Source: Ditylenchus dipsaci (Eukaryota > Nematoda > Chromadorea > Rhabditida > Anguinidae). From it: a stretch of DNA of 64,000 bases. Each line of letters starts with the position of its first letter. Position 1 is the stretch's first letter. The position numbers and the translations under genes are program-made. The stretch lies in contig SADC01001213.1 of the NCBI GenBank assembly GCA_004194705.1, positions 186,001-250,000 of the forward strand, read 5' to 3'. The notes under the pieces were generated by a model. The model saw nothing but the letters and a program-made list of their open reading frames with translations, had not been told where the DNA came from and made no database searches. Shown here piece by piece: positions 43,197 through 53,739 of this stretch.

Positions 43197-43612
43197 CAGT
43201 CAAACCTCGATAAACCGACACCCTAAAAAGTTCGTTCCCGCCTAGGGTCCTACACTTTTTTACCTCGATTCATGAACATTTTTGCTAGTTCTGTTTTGAC
43301 AGTCTGGTGACAAATATAGTGAAAATTCCGATTTTGCCGATCGTTTTTTAGTATTATAAAAAAAAATTCTCTAAAAAAAGGAAACCTCGATAAATCGAGA
43401 CCCTTTTTTGAAGATAGGGTGTCGGTTTATCGAGGTTTTGCTTTTTCAAAGGAAAATTTTTAATAATTCTGAAATAAAATCGGAATCCTCGCGATATTTG
43501 CGACCAGACTGTCGAAACAGAACTAGGAAAAATATCAAGAATCGGTGTAAAAAAGTGTCGGACCCTAGGCGGGAACAAACTTTTTGGGGTCGGTTTATCG
43601 AGGTTTGTTTAC
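43197..43612. mobile_element. pogo-like palindromic MITE, member D
   Basis: The left tip is CAGTCAAACCTCGATAAACC after TA. The core AAGTTCGTTCCCGCCTAGGG and GACAGTCTGGTGACAAATAT is that of members A-C. The centre repeats the tip word (AAACCTCGATAAATCGAGAC). The right tip is altered (GAGGTTTGTTTACA). Confidence 0.8.
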
Positions 43613-43619
43613 ACAAACT

Positions 43620-45470
43620 TATCGATTAAAGCTTTTCAAAATACAACAAAGACGTTACTAAAACAGCAGGTTTTAGGACCAAAAACATAAATCGACCTTA
43701 ATTTTATTTGGAAGCACATTCTAGTAAACAGATGTTGTATGGATTTTATCAAAAATTAGCTTTTGACGGAAAGATGTTTTGTTTGGAAAAATATTTGGTT
43801 GAAAGAAATGAAGATTACTGTTATTTATTTATGTCAAATTAACTTTCTAGTAGGTGTTACTCGGTTTTACATCCCCCTCGATAATTTTTGCTTAGGTTTA
43901 AGCTTAAGCTTAGGCTGTGGCCTTAGGCTCAAGACCAACCCGTACTAATTTTAGCTTGTTTTCAAACAAAAGTATGGTTTTAGGTACCCTAAAAACGAGC
44001 AGAGTCGAAAAAAAATTTCTGGTTAGAAAGAGTCGTATGAAAATGTGGAGTTACATAGAAATGACCTTATGAGAAAAATTCTGCAGACTATAACGGCCTC
44101 TAGGTAACATACGAATACGGTCATACCAGATATCCGATTTTGGATAATATTCAGAATCATCCGGGATTCTTTCGAATACTGGATATGATCGAATACTCGG
44201 TTTTTCCGAAAATATCGGATATTGTAAGGGAGGGGGATTTTAGAAAGGAAACCAGAAAGCCTAATTAAAACCCTGAGCTATCCTGTGTGGAACTATTTGA
44301 CTGGCGAGTATATGAGATTAGTCGAGAGGGTCTAGACTTTACTACTACTCGTCTGTGTGCTGCGCTTCTCAAGTCTCTGTGGTAAAAGTCAGCCTCCGTG
44401 TCGCTCTGCTGCTGCTGTTGCTGGTGCCTGGATTCCTGCAACCCGTGAATATCCGTCTACTTCTGGGAATGAAGTAGCTCAGATGGAAGAAGTTACCGTA
44501 TTACTCTAATTACTTATAAAATAGGCCGACATGTCGGGTTATATTTCAATCAGCCAAAAATAAGACAATTTTGAGGTCAATCTCGGAATTTTCGGATGAA
44601 AATTCACAATCCGAAAAATGAAGTAAGTGAAGCTCATCGGAGTTGATAAAACGCTAAAAATAGCTTCGTAAAAAAAATTATGCCTAAGATATAGGAGTAG
44701 TACTGAGGCCAATTTTTGTATATCAAAGGATGCCGCCTTTGTGCTCCATACCTATGGGGCACTTTCGAAGAGAAGCCCAAAGGTATAGGAGGGTGTTAAG
44801 CTCCGCCCCTTTTTGGCCAATACCTATGGGGAGACGAAAAGGGTGGGTAGGTGGTTTTGAAAAATAAACTAGACTGCGACTGACTTCAAAACAAATGAAA
44901 AAAGTCTTCAAAATTAAGAAAATCAAAGATGAAGCGCGAATCCTGCGTAGCAAATATGCAGTTCAATTTTACAGTATCTCGTCCAAACTTGTGGCGCAAT
45001 TTTTCGCGTCGCATACCTTGGTTTGAATATTATGAGGCACAAATCTTGAAGTGCATAAAGATGCAGGCAAAGCTCGGGCGCATTTCGCAGTTCAAACCTC
45101 ACAATTTCTCTCATTGCATTATGTATAAAATGATATGATCTCAAATCTTATTGCGTAAGTCTCGCCACGCCCATTAATTTTATTTCATAAAATACCTAAT
45201 TTTATTTCATTAATTGGGATGCTGTCCTGAGCCACCTATACTGTTAGGTAGTATACCCATTTTTCATTATATATTGCCGGAAGAGTACTCAATTTTTTTT
45301 CAAATTATTCTTGTTTAAATTGACCTGGTACTCGCCTTTCAAAATATTCCCATCGGCGACGAGCATGCCCTTTTTATTTTAGGCAATTTAACGTTGGGGT
45401 ATTTCATAACTGTTAATGCTTTAATTGACTGTTTTGTTAAACAATTAAACGAAAAACAACCTCTATTTTC
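43620..45470. other. intergenic stretch with word-repeat debris
   Basis: Near 44130-44235 the words ATATCCGATTTTGGATAA and CGAAAATATCGGATATTG form one arm of a word-type element. A short repeat CCATACCTATGGGGCA near 44740 recurs at 44818. No gene is supported. Confidence 0.4.
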
Positions 45471-45478
45471 TTTTCGAC

Positions 45479-46371
45479 TAGGGTTGTCGAATAGTTGATT
45501 CGATTAGTCGTTCGGTATTGAGAAAATTCGAATAGTCGATTAGTCGAAATCGACTATTCGAATTTTTCGAACGAATAGTCGTTACGTCCGAATAGCCGAA
45601 AAAAATTTCGAATAGTCGATTCGATTAGTCGAAATTTTTTACACGCTTTCCCACCATGTTGTACATGAAAATTGCAGTGTAAGGTTGAAACGACTAGAAA
45701 AACGAACTACGAACATAAATAAAATTACGTCCCGGGGGTTAGGGAGGTTGTCAAACGTTCGAAATTTTCTAACGTTCGATTCGACGAACGTTCGAAGTTT
45801 TAAACTTTCGAAAATTCGGTTCGATTCGAAGTTCGAGTTTGAAAATTTCGAACGTTCGATTTGAAAATTTTGGCTTTTTTTTCGAATTTGAACTTCAAAA
45901 CGAGCCTAACCTATTTTTGATGCCCTTTTTATGATGCTACGCATGTTTTGGTCAAATCTTTTTCGTGTTTCTAAGTTCTTACTGAAAGTATTTGGCACGA
46001 AATTCGATATATTTCGAATCGAACGTTCGAAAAAATCTCGAACATTTCGAACAATGTTCGAAATCGAACGTTCGATTCGACAACCCTAGTCCCGCCCAAT
46101 TGTACCACATACATTCAAATAAATTTATTGAACAAACGAACCGAAGAACAATCAAGCATTCGCATCCAACAAAATAACAACAAAACCAAACGACTAAATA
46201 AGTCAAGCTCATTAGCCAAAATTATTCTCAAAATGTCGTTGGTCGAAATTTGCTTCGAATATTCGAGTAGTCGAAACCATTATTCGAAATTATTTTCGAA
46301 TAGTCGTTAGTCGAAATTTTCGACTAATCGACTAAATTAGTCGGAATCGACGATTCGATTCGACAACCCTA
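45479..46371. mobile_element. hAT element with ATTCGACTAGTCG word arrays
   Basis: The tips are TAGGGTTGTCGAATAG and ATTCGACAACCCTA with a perfect 8-bp duplication TTTTCGAC (45471-45478, 46372-46379). Both arms repeat TAGTCGATTCGA-type words. A second element is nested at about 45735-46086. No transposase is left. Confidence 0.85.
45735..46086. mobile_element. TTCGAACG-word hAT MITE nested in the TAGTCG element
   Basis: The ends are GGTTGTCAAACGTTCGAAAT and GATTCGACAACCCTA, the same tips and words as the large hAT at 39122. Flanks GTCCCGGG and GTCCCGCC suggest an imperfect 8-bp duplication. It is a non-autonomous relative of the 39122 element. Confidence 0.7.
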
Positions 46372-46379
46372 TTTTCGAC

Positions 46380-47120
46380 CTTTTTTGACGTGGAGTACTG
46401 AGTTTGGATAGATATATAATATCAAAAGAAGAAATTGACAAGAGCTAAAGGCAGAGTGGGACTGGAAAATTTAATTAGACTTTTTACTCAATTGTACAGA
46501 ATGTGTATAAACAGTATACCAGGAACAAAGTGCTAGATCAAAAGTGCTAGAGCAGTGTCTTCTGTGCGCAAAACTCATTAAAATAGTATGCCTTGAGCAA
46601 AGTTTTGGTTATGTATTCTTCGACATCAGAGAAATATAAGTAACACTCAAAATGGTGTTAAAAGATTGTATTTATGTACGCACTTATTTTTCTCTCGACT
46701 TCTTAAAATCATTTGTTGAAATACTTAGATTGGAACATTTAGATTGACTTCATTTTGCTTTATGTTTTTTGAATTGCTGCGCTAACTGTAAGGTTGTCAA
46801 AGAGGATAGAATAAAACAACTGGGATAAAAAGTTCAAACGAGAATTATTTTGTTGGTCATTAATTATTGACCGCTTTTTAATTTGATTGTTTTGATTTTT
46901 TTTTCGAAAACGCATCCAAGCGAATAATATTTGCTGTTACAAAGCCCTTGAAATGGACTTTGAAATAAGTTCTTAACATTACCTCTTGACATTACATTAC
47001 TTTAATTGCACTGATAACTTTTTTATGGATGACCTTGACAAACATAGACATTTTCAGCGATACCAGAGGATACAATGCCGCTCCCCTTCCCCCCAAAATT
47101 AAATACATATACAATCATTG
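46380..47120. other. intergenic stretch, nothing recognised
   Basis: AT-rich sequence upstream of the chemoreceptor fragment. The first exon(s) of that gene, with transmembrane segment 1, were not found here. Confidence 0.4.
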
Positions 47121-47123
47121 CAG

Positions 47124-47465
47124 ATCTCTACGTGGGACATGCAATATATTGGTTGGCTTGAGGGCCATCTCCAACCTTTTCTATGATCTTGGGTATTTAG
47201 TATCGCCAATATTATATGTCACTGGAATTAAGTTTCTGCCCGCTTCTCTTTGTTTTTATTTTCAGTCACTGTCCTTTTATTAGATATGCTCAGGAGTTTT
47301 TTTTCTGTTATCGATCGGATTGGACCGTCTTTTGTGTATAACTGCACCAATAAGGTGAATTGCTGGCTTGAAAATGTGCAAACAATTTTATTTAGCCATA
47401 AAAATATGAATTTTAAATTCTACATCACTGGTGTCACATTCCTTGTCTCGATTTACGGAGTATAA
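47124..47465 (+). pseudogene. srsx-type chemoreceptor fragment (TM2-TM4)
   Basis: After an acceptor at 47123 the frame reads SLRGTCNILVGLRAISNLFY, then DLGYLVSPILYVTGI, a pattern found around TM2 in nematode srsx receptors. After an in-frame TAG (47281) it continues ICSGVFFLLSIGLDRLLCIT, matching TM3 with its IGxDR motif. A 41-nt intron (47355-47395) leads to NMNFKFYITGVTFLVSIYG, the TM4 region. TM1 and TM5-7 are not found. It would be a seven-transmembrane sensory receptor. The stop codon and the missing parts point to a pseudogene. Confidence 0.65.
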
Positions 47466-47469
47466 GGTG

Positions 47470-48045
47470 TTTCTACGTCCTACTTTTATTCTAATTTAGA
47501 TAAACAAGTAATTTTATTGATTTTTCAGCCCAGTGTGCAGATTGAAATGTCGAATAACTATAAAATTGGAAGATTGCGATTTTAATGTAGAAATAATATT
47601 ATTTCAGTTGGCGTTTTTTAAGAAATCGTCAAAGCTACGGCTGGAGTACAGAAACTTCTTCTGGCCCTGATTCGTCTAATAGATATGCAGGACGGTGGTG
47701 GTTCCAATCAACTCTTTATTGGTCCAAATAGGGTCCACAAGTAAAGTACAATAGGTACAATACACACAAATACAAATAAGAAATGCACACTAATAAATCT
47801 AGAGAGAGAAAGTGGACCAAGGCCTCACTTGATGGAACTCCTCCTAAGACTGACTAGTGGATCCATTGCCTCGAGAGTCGCTGGATGATAGTTGGGTCCA
47901 GAGGATTTCATTGGCTCAGCATTGGAACAAGTTGTTGGGGATCAGGCTCAATGAATTTGAGCAGGTAAGTGGGTGCCGGGTGGACCAAAGGGTGTGGACA
48001 CATCAGGCCCAAAAACGAGTTTGAAGGTTTAATTGACTGTTTTGT
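47470..48045. other. unresolved stretch of mixed composition
   Basis: Positions 47640-47960 are less AT-rich, with a TTTATTGGTCCAAATAGGGT phrase and AATAAA-like signals, and could be an LTR or gene relic. I could not find the paired repeat or a reading frame. Confidence 0.25.
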
Positions 48046-48049
48046 TCCT

Positions 48050-48312
48050 ATCCTATCTCACCGCCCACATCGCCCACCCTGCTTCTTAACCACCTCATCT
48101 TACCGCCTACTCACCCTATCTCACCACTTATTCACCCTATCTGCCCACATACCTACCCTACCCGGCCACTCAACTACTCTACCTTGCCATCCACCTACCC
48201 TCTCTAACCAACTACTTACCTATCTGGCTACCTTCTACCCTACGTGGCCACCCACTCACTTATCCGGCCACTGATCTACTCTTCTTTGCCACCTACTCAC
48301 CCTCGTACATTT
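48050..48312 (+). repeat. degenerate C-rich minisatellite
   Basis: About thirteen imperfect ~20-bp units built on CCACCTACCCTA and CTGGCCACC (for example CTACCCTACCCGGCCACTCA). On the other strand the unit reads GGTGGCCAGGTAGG, like the arrays at 19205, 37060 and 37735. Confidence 0.65.
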
Positions 48313-48549
48313 TCGTAACTTTTTTATGCTCTAAAAATACTCTGTGCACATTCTTTAACACTAACAACAGACGTTTTATCCTCTAACTAAAAAATATGAA
48401 ACACTCACGCACATCTTTCTTTATATGGTTGGGATTCGGCTGCAGATGGTTCGATAATAAAACAGTGTTTTCTATGGTATTTTTTGAGTATTGGGATACG
48501 ATATATTTTACCAAAACTCGAGAAATACACTTGGGGCTTGTTGCACTTA

Positions 48550-48685
48550 GGCTTTCACGCTTAAAATGAGTCTAAAATCCGTCCTAACATGCGCTGGCCA
48601 ACCCTTGCCTAAGCTTAAAGCCTAAAAAATCACAAAAACGACAAGAGGACCAAGGCAACCACCCACCCCGCCCCCGATTGAGAGT
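48550..48685 (+). repeat. half of a GGACCAAGG/CCAGCG foldback
   Basis: Contains GTCCTAACATGCGCTGGCCA, AACCCTTGCCTAAGC and ACAAGAGGACCAAGGCAACC in the order seen in the right half of the copies at 16140 and 21515. Confidence 0.55.
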
Positions 48686-48839
48686 TAGGGCCACCATTTC
48701 CGTCAAAACTTTGAACTAAAACCAGCGAAAGAGCAGACTTACCCAAAGATACAAAAGAAGAAGATAGGGTGAAAAGCTGAAGTTCAATAAGCTATTTTAT
48801 TTGAAGAATAGTTACAGTCGGGAACTTGGTTAAAATGGG

Positions 48840-49000
48840 GTTGGGATGCCCATACACACATTCCTAGGATACAAACCACTCGAAAGTGACTCTGGATTCA
48901 TGGAGGGGCCTTGAGTTGAGATGCGCACACCCACATACCTCAGACACAAATCACTCGAAAGTAACTCTGGGCGAATTTTCGCCAAAATCAGACTCTTTCA
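48840..49000 (+). repeat. dispersed repeat R1, diverged tandem copies
   Basis: Two tandem versions share ACAAATCACTCGAAAGTAAC-like phrases (48870-48895 and 48940-48970) and GAGATGCGCACACCCACATAC. They link R1 to an ACTCGAAAGTGACTCTGG motif that is also seen near 50500. Confidence 0.55.
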
Positions 49001-49095
49001 GAGAGTGTTCAGATATTCTTCTTTTATCGTGCTGTTTAGAAAAAAGAGTTCGAAAGGTGATTTCGGGTCACTTTTCAAAAAATCCGAATACGTGG

Positions 49096-49247
49096 AAATG
49101 ACTAAGGAAGTGCCGGAAAGTCTTGAGCTGCGAGTCTTTTTCGTATATCAGGTCAGAGATGGGCCGAGGAGCCAGACGACGAATAGCAAGCTTCGTGATG
49201 CTTTGAATGTTGTCGCGCAGGATCTAGAAGACATAGTAATAGAATAA
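49096..49247 (+). CDS. possible last exon of an unrecognised gene
   Basis: The frame reads MTKEVPESLELRVFFVYQVR, then DALNVVAQDLEDIVIE and a stop at 49245-49247 that overlaps an AATAAA signal. Composition and codon use look coding. A second possible acceptor (TATCAG) lies inside at about 49155. No upstream exon was linked and the family is unknown. Confidence 0.3.
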
Positions 49248-49329
49248 ATGCTTTGTACGAACAAAATGAAAATTAGAACGACAACAAAACTTCTCTATCA
49301 ATAAAATTACTCTTCAAAAATTACAAATA

Positions 49330-49492
49330 TGACTAATTTCTTTCCGCGGGCCGCCTCCCGCCGGCGGTCCGCCGGAAATATTGGGGATTTTGGAGCGCCG
49401 GCGGCGGTGGCGGAGGCGCTCATTTTTGAAAGCACCCGGCGTAGGCGGCGGCGCTTTTTATTTGTTTGGGGAACGTGCAAGTATGGTTGGGT
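49330..49492. repeat. GGCGCC-type hAT end, GCCGGCGG-rich
   Basis: A GC-rich block of GCCGCC and GGCGGCG words ends AACGTGCAAGTATGGTTG, the inverted tip of the family at 22257 and 30277. Only one end is present. Confidence 0.6.
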
Positions 49493-49750
49493 CTTTTGTC
49501 TGTGGGGTTTGTCTTTTTTTCTTTGCCTGTGGCGTTCAGCTGTCCGTAGTGAACACCTTATGCATATAAAAATAAAACTTTGACGTAAAATCTTAACATT
49601 TTTCAGGATTTTGGGTCCCGAAAAAAATATGTTATGAAGTGTGTGTTCAAGTCATTTATTAATGATCTATACTTTTATAACGTAAAATTTTTTTCGAAAC
49701 AAAAATTATGAATTTCCTTTACAACTTCAATTATTTTAATTATGCAGATA

Positions 49751-49835
49751 CAGTCCACTCTCGATAAACTGGCATTCCGATAAACTGGCAACCCAAGCTG
49801 GTCCCCAGGGGTGCCGGTTTATCGAGAGTGGACTG
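49751..49835. mobile_element. 85-bp pogo-like palindromic MITE
   Basis: The ends are CAGTCCACTCTCGATAAACT and its inverse, with TA on the left and TG on the right. The word GATAAACTGGCA is repeated inside. It is the smallest member of the CAGTC family here. Confidence 0.8.
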
Positions 49836-50072
49836 TGAAAGTATTTTTACAATAAAAAACAAACTATCGTGTAAGAAAATTTGGGCATATAGACGTTTCC
49901 CGAATATTCCAATTCGACAATAATTTTGCATTTTCGCCTTGGGAGACCAAGGTTAACTACCCTAAAGAGGTACCTATTCACCCTAAAAAGATGGAATTTA
50001 AACATAGTTTCGTTAACTCAGGCCCACCGCATAAAGAAAATCTGGTATGCATACATTTTCAAGCATCCAGAG

Positions 50073-50486
50073 CAGTGTTTTCAAAAGCCACACCTCACAC
50101 TTAGGGTCACACTAACTTCACTGACTTTTTTTATCTCAAATTTTGTTTTCGGATTTGAGATGTTTTTATACTGTTTTGTAACTGAGATTTGTCCCTTCCG
50201 ATATAGTGGTCAGACACCCCAGTTAAAAATAATTTTTGACAAAATCACATCAAGTGTGACTTTAAGGTCACAGTTTTTATGAAAAGGTGTGACTTTAACA
50301 TCACACTTGGTGGGATTTTGTCAAAAATTATTTTTAACTGGGCTGTTTGACCAGCTAACCGATAAGGACAAATCTCAGCTACTATTTGGCATAAAAACAT
50401 CTAAAATCCGAACACAAATTTTGAGATAAAAAGGTCAGTGAAGTTAGTGCGACCTTAAGTGTGAGGTGTGGCTTTTAAAAACACTG
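50073..50486. mobile_element. 414-bp palindromic hAT MITE
   Basis: The ends are CAGTGTTTTCAAAAGCCACA and its inverse, with a perfect 8-bp duplication ATCCAGAG (50065-50072, 50487-50494). The arms are about 200 bp each, with a short loop near 50278. No coding capacity. Confidence 0.9.
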
Positions 50487-50499
50487 ATCCAGAGTCACT

Positions 50500-50960
50500 T
50501 TCGAGTGATCCGAGCAAGACTCTTGATCATAAAATGCATGGAGGAGCTCGTTTTGCCCAGCTCCAGTGACCAAAACGGGGTAGAATACCCTCAAATATGT
50601 CGGTTATTAACTTTCTAGGGTATCCAGGTACCCTTTCAGGTTGGTTTACCTTGGTCCCCCAAGGCAAAAAGTCAAATTTTGGTCAATTTTTTTTCTGAAA
50701 AGTGTTTTCCCACTTGTTTTTGCCACTCTCTATCATCTTCAGCAAGTACCTAAAATGTTCTTGAAACGGATTTTTAGCTTCTGTGGAATAGTGTACTCCT
50801 GCCGATTTGTGTATCAGATATGTGAGCATGAATTTTCGGCTCTTCGGTGCTTAATGGGTTAGAGATGCACGCACTTACTTACCTTAGACATGATCGACAT
50901 CCGAGATAGACTCTCGATCATGAAATGCATACAGAGGCCTTTTGTGACTAAATGGGCACA
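50500..50960 (+). repeat. R1 repeat region
   Basis: Contains ACTTTCGAGTGATCCGAGC, CCAGCTCCAGTGACCAAAAC and, at about 50865, AGAGATGCACGCACTTACTT with TTAGACATGATCGACATCCG. It is the longest version of R1 in the window, with both halves present. Confidence 0.6.
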
Positions 50961-50964
50961 TAGA

Positions 50965-52020
50965 CTTTATTCAACTTTTGTGAACTTTTGATATGTGAAA
51001 GTGTCAGAAAATGGCTTTTTTATAGTTTTTGGGCATATAAAAATTATTTAAGAAACTTTTAAACACTACTTCCATATAAATATAAAATGATTTTTCCAAT
51101 TCTGGAATATTTGGGAAACGACTATGCACCAAAATTTCGATTAATCACAGGTTGGACATGAGTGACAGCTAATGGCCGATGATTAGTGACTGTCAAACTG
51201 TTTGAGATGGCTTTTATTGAAGTCACACTCGTTTTTTTCTGGCGCATAAATAAGCCAATCTATACGGTTTTATTATCATTATTGTAATAAATGGATTTAT
51301 AACTGGAGCCCAGGAATACAATAAGGATGATGATAGTGACAGTAACTCAGCTGTCTCACTTTTTTGAAAAACTGCTGACGCGATCAGTCCGTTTGGGAAC
51401 ACGGAAAAGACTAGCGGTACAACAGCCTAAAATACATAATATGATTCTTTTTATAAACCAATTGAATATCTAAAAGTTCTCGATGGATTTTTTAACTAAT
51501 TATTAATTCCGTAATTTGCCTTGCGAAAATACCGGGTGGTAAAAAATCTTTGTGAATTTTCAAAACTGATATTAGGCATCTAAACAATCTCAAAAAAAAA
51601 TCCATATTCATTATTGTGTAGCGCTGCTATTTTTTTCAAAATGTGCTATATTTTTATTTTCGATTTTTTTGAAAAGTCAGTATACGGTTTCAAAACTGCG
51701 AGAAAACATTTCGAAGTTTTTACGTGCATTTTAGTCACATAAGCTAGTCAAAATTTACTTTTAGCAATTTAATTTCTCCTAGTTTTTCCTTTCAAACAAG
51801 ATTTTCTGATTCTAGAACAAAATTTAACTCTGAACACGATGGTGCTGACCTCTTGGCGGTCATTTTAGTGTATTATAAGCATGGTATCACCATCATGGCA
51901 CATAATTTGGAAACTTGTGAGCATCCCGTTGTATTTTGACCGTGCATATTTGGCTACCTCGTTACCTCCAGGACCCTTTTTCACCCACTTAACCCATGAA
52001 GCACACCATCGCGTTCAGAG
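50965..52020. other. intergenic stretch, nothing recognised
   Basis: AT-rich sequence without supported genes or clear repeats. Confidence 0.4.
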
Positions 52021-52025
52021 TGCAG

Positions 52026-53200
52026 GGCCCGTACCAAATACGATAATTAGTCACTAAATATTTAGTCACTAATAAAAAAGGACCTTCGGTACTAAATAAA
52101 ATATTTAGCCGGCAAATTATTTAGCCGACTAAATATTTAGACTTCAGTCTGCTAAAAGTCTAAATATTTAGTCGTACTAAATACCGAATAAGCGACTTAT
52201 TATTTAGTGACAAAATATTTCCCTGACTTAATAATTAGTCACTACTTGTTTAGTCGTACTAAATATCACAACCTAAGCGAACCGACACTCCCTAACCTCA
52301 ATACTTTATTCACTTCAACAACAATACACTGTGCATATTCAACTGAAGTACTCTCTTACGATTTTATTCCTTTCTTGAATTTCTGTCATTTGATAGCCTT
52401 GGTAAAGCTCTTCCTCCGGTTGCTCATCTTCGAATTTTTCTTCATCATCCGGCTCAGGCATCCGCAGCTCAATGGCGAAATTGTGTAGAACAGCGGTTGA
52501 GAGCACAACCTCGACCACATTCTCCAGGTCAAGCAGAAGTTTGCTATGCAAGATTGAGAATCTTCTCTTCCACTGCCCGATTCTTTGTTCCACGCCCAAT
52601 CGGTGACGAGTGCTTACAATTCAGCTGAGATATCAGCATTTCTCCATGGTTGAGCTTCTAGATCTAATCGATTGTAAGTTAAGCATGAAAAAAGGCTATA
52701 CAGCGTTGTATAAAGCTTAAAAAGTGATACAAACAGTATGTTTTGAAAACGTCCATTTTCTCGACATTTTCCAAGCAAGAAGGAAAAACGGTGACAACAT
52801 ATCGAAAGGGCGATAAAAGTTGGTATAGGAACGTCAAGATTAAAAAATACACCAACTCCAACAAAGCATGATAAAAACGGGCTGGAAGTTAGGACTAAAT
52901 AAATTTAGCCTGCCGTGGAGCGGTCCACTTTTTTAATGGTAAAATTAGTCACTTAACTGAATATTTAGTCGTTAGCCCCGAATTTAGTCGTTGTATTAGG
53001 TACGAAAAGTAGTCACTAATAAAAGTGGCCGACTAAAATTTCGGACTAAACATATTTGGTACCAAAAGTCTAAATATTTAGTTACTAATGAAAAAGTGGA
53101 CTTAAGCCTCTTATATTTGGTACGACTCATTTTTCGAGGATTTAGACTTTAGCCTAAAAGTCTAAATATTTAGTGACTAATTATTGTATTTGGTACGGGT
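52026..53200. mobile_element. PIF/Harbinger-like element with AGTCACTAAATATTTAGTC words
   Basis: The ends share CCCGTACCAAATAC and its inverse, and both arms are arrays of ACTAAATATTTAGTC words over 150-250 bp. The interior carries a minus-strand Harbinger transposase C-terminal fragment. The expected 3-bp target duplication could not be confirmed. Confidence 0.7.
52339..52620 (-). pseudogene. PIF/Harbinger transposase C-terminal fragment
   Basis: The peptide GVEQRIGQWKRRFSILHSKL, followed by TAVLHNFAIELRMPEPDDEE, matches the tail of HARBI1-like DDE transposases (…E..F...K.RF..L… then …VLHN…). About 85 residues remain, and the catalytic triad lies outside the fragment. Confidence 0.75.
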
Positions 53201-53249
53201 TTAGGTCAGAAAATTTTACAACCGACCGTTCTCATGTTAAAATAGGGCG

Positions 53250-53655
53250 GTACTATTAGAGTTTAGCCCCGCAACCCCATTTTTTGATTTTTTGTTTTTT
53301 TAATGCGGTAAACATATTTTATTTACTCAAATAAATACAATTCAACAATTTGAGACCACAAATAAAACATAATATCATTCCCACCGAACTTTCGACGCCA
53401 AACAAAATCTGAGACATAGCTTTCAAAAGCAGAACAATGTGTGCCATATTTTTGCTTGTGGCTTTTCTCGAACTTCTGCCATGTTGATTCGATCGTATGA
53501 GTGTGCGCACCAGTCTCTGGATTGACGAAATTGACAGAGTGATTGACGGTGAAGTTACTCTCTTGCCTGCGACAAGAAAGACGGACAGAGTAAATACGTT
53601 CTTCTTCAAAAATATCAAAAAATGGGGGTGTGGGGCTAAACCTAATTAGTACCGA
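53250..53655. mobile_element. Merlin/ISXO2-like element remnant
   Basis: The ends share GTTTAGCCCC(G/A)CAACCCC-type sequence and CATTTTTTG, with GGTACTA at the extreme tips, over about 35 bp. The interior is mostly the end of a transposase on the minus strand. No target duplication was resolved. Confidence 0.65.
53330..53588 (-). pseudogene. ISXO2-like (Merlin/IS1016) transposase C-terminus
   Basis: Read in one minus-strand frame, the peptide contains NFTVNHSVNFVNPETGAHTH, then TIESTWQKFEKSH and a tail FVWRRKFGGNDI. The block VNHS…F(V)(N/D)PETGAHT..IE..W is the hallmark of the ISXO2-like DDE domain used by Merlin elements. About 80 codons survive and end with a stop. Confidence 0.8.
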
Positions 53656-53739
53656 TATGGTCTTTCACAAAAAATCAATTTCTTTGAAAAATCACCAAAA
53701 ATCTGCAGGTTGCAGTGACGAATCTTCCTCCCGCCGCCC

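Noticed and set aside
45992..46310. Overlapping 60-77 codon frames
   Set aside because: They consist of translated TTCGAA and TAGTCG words at hAT ends.
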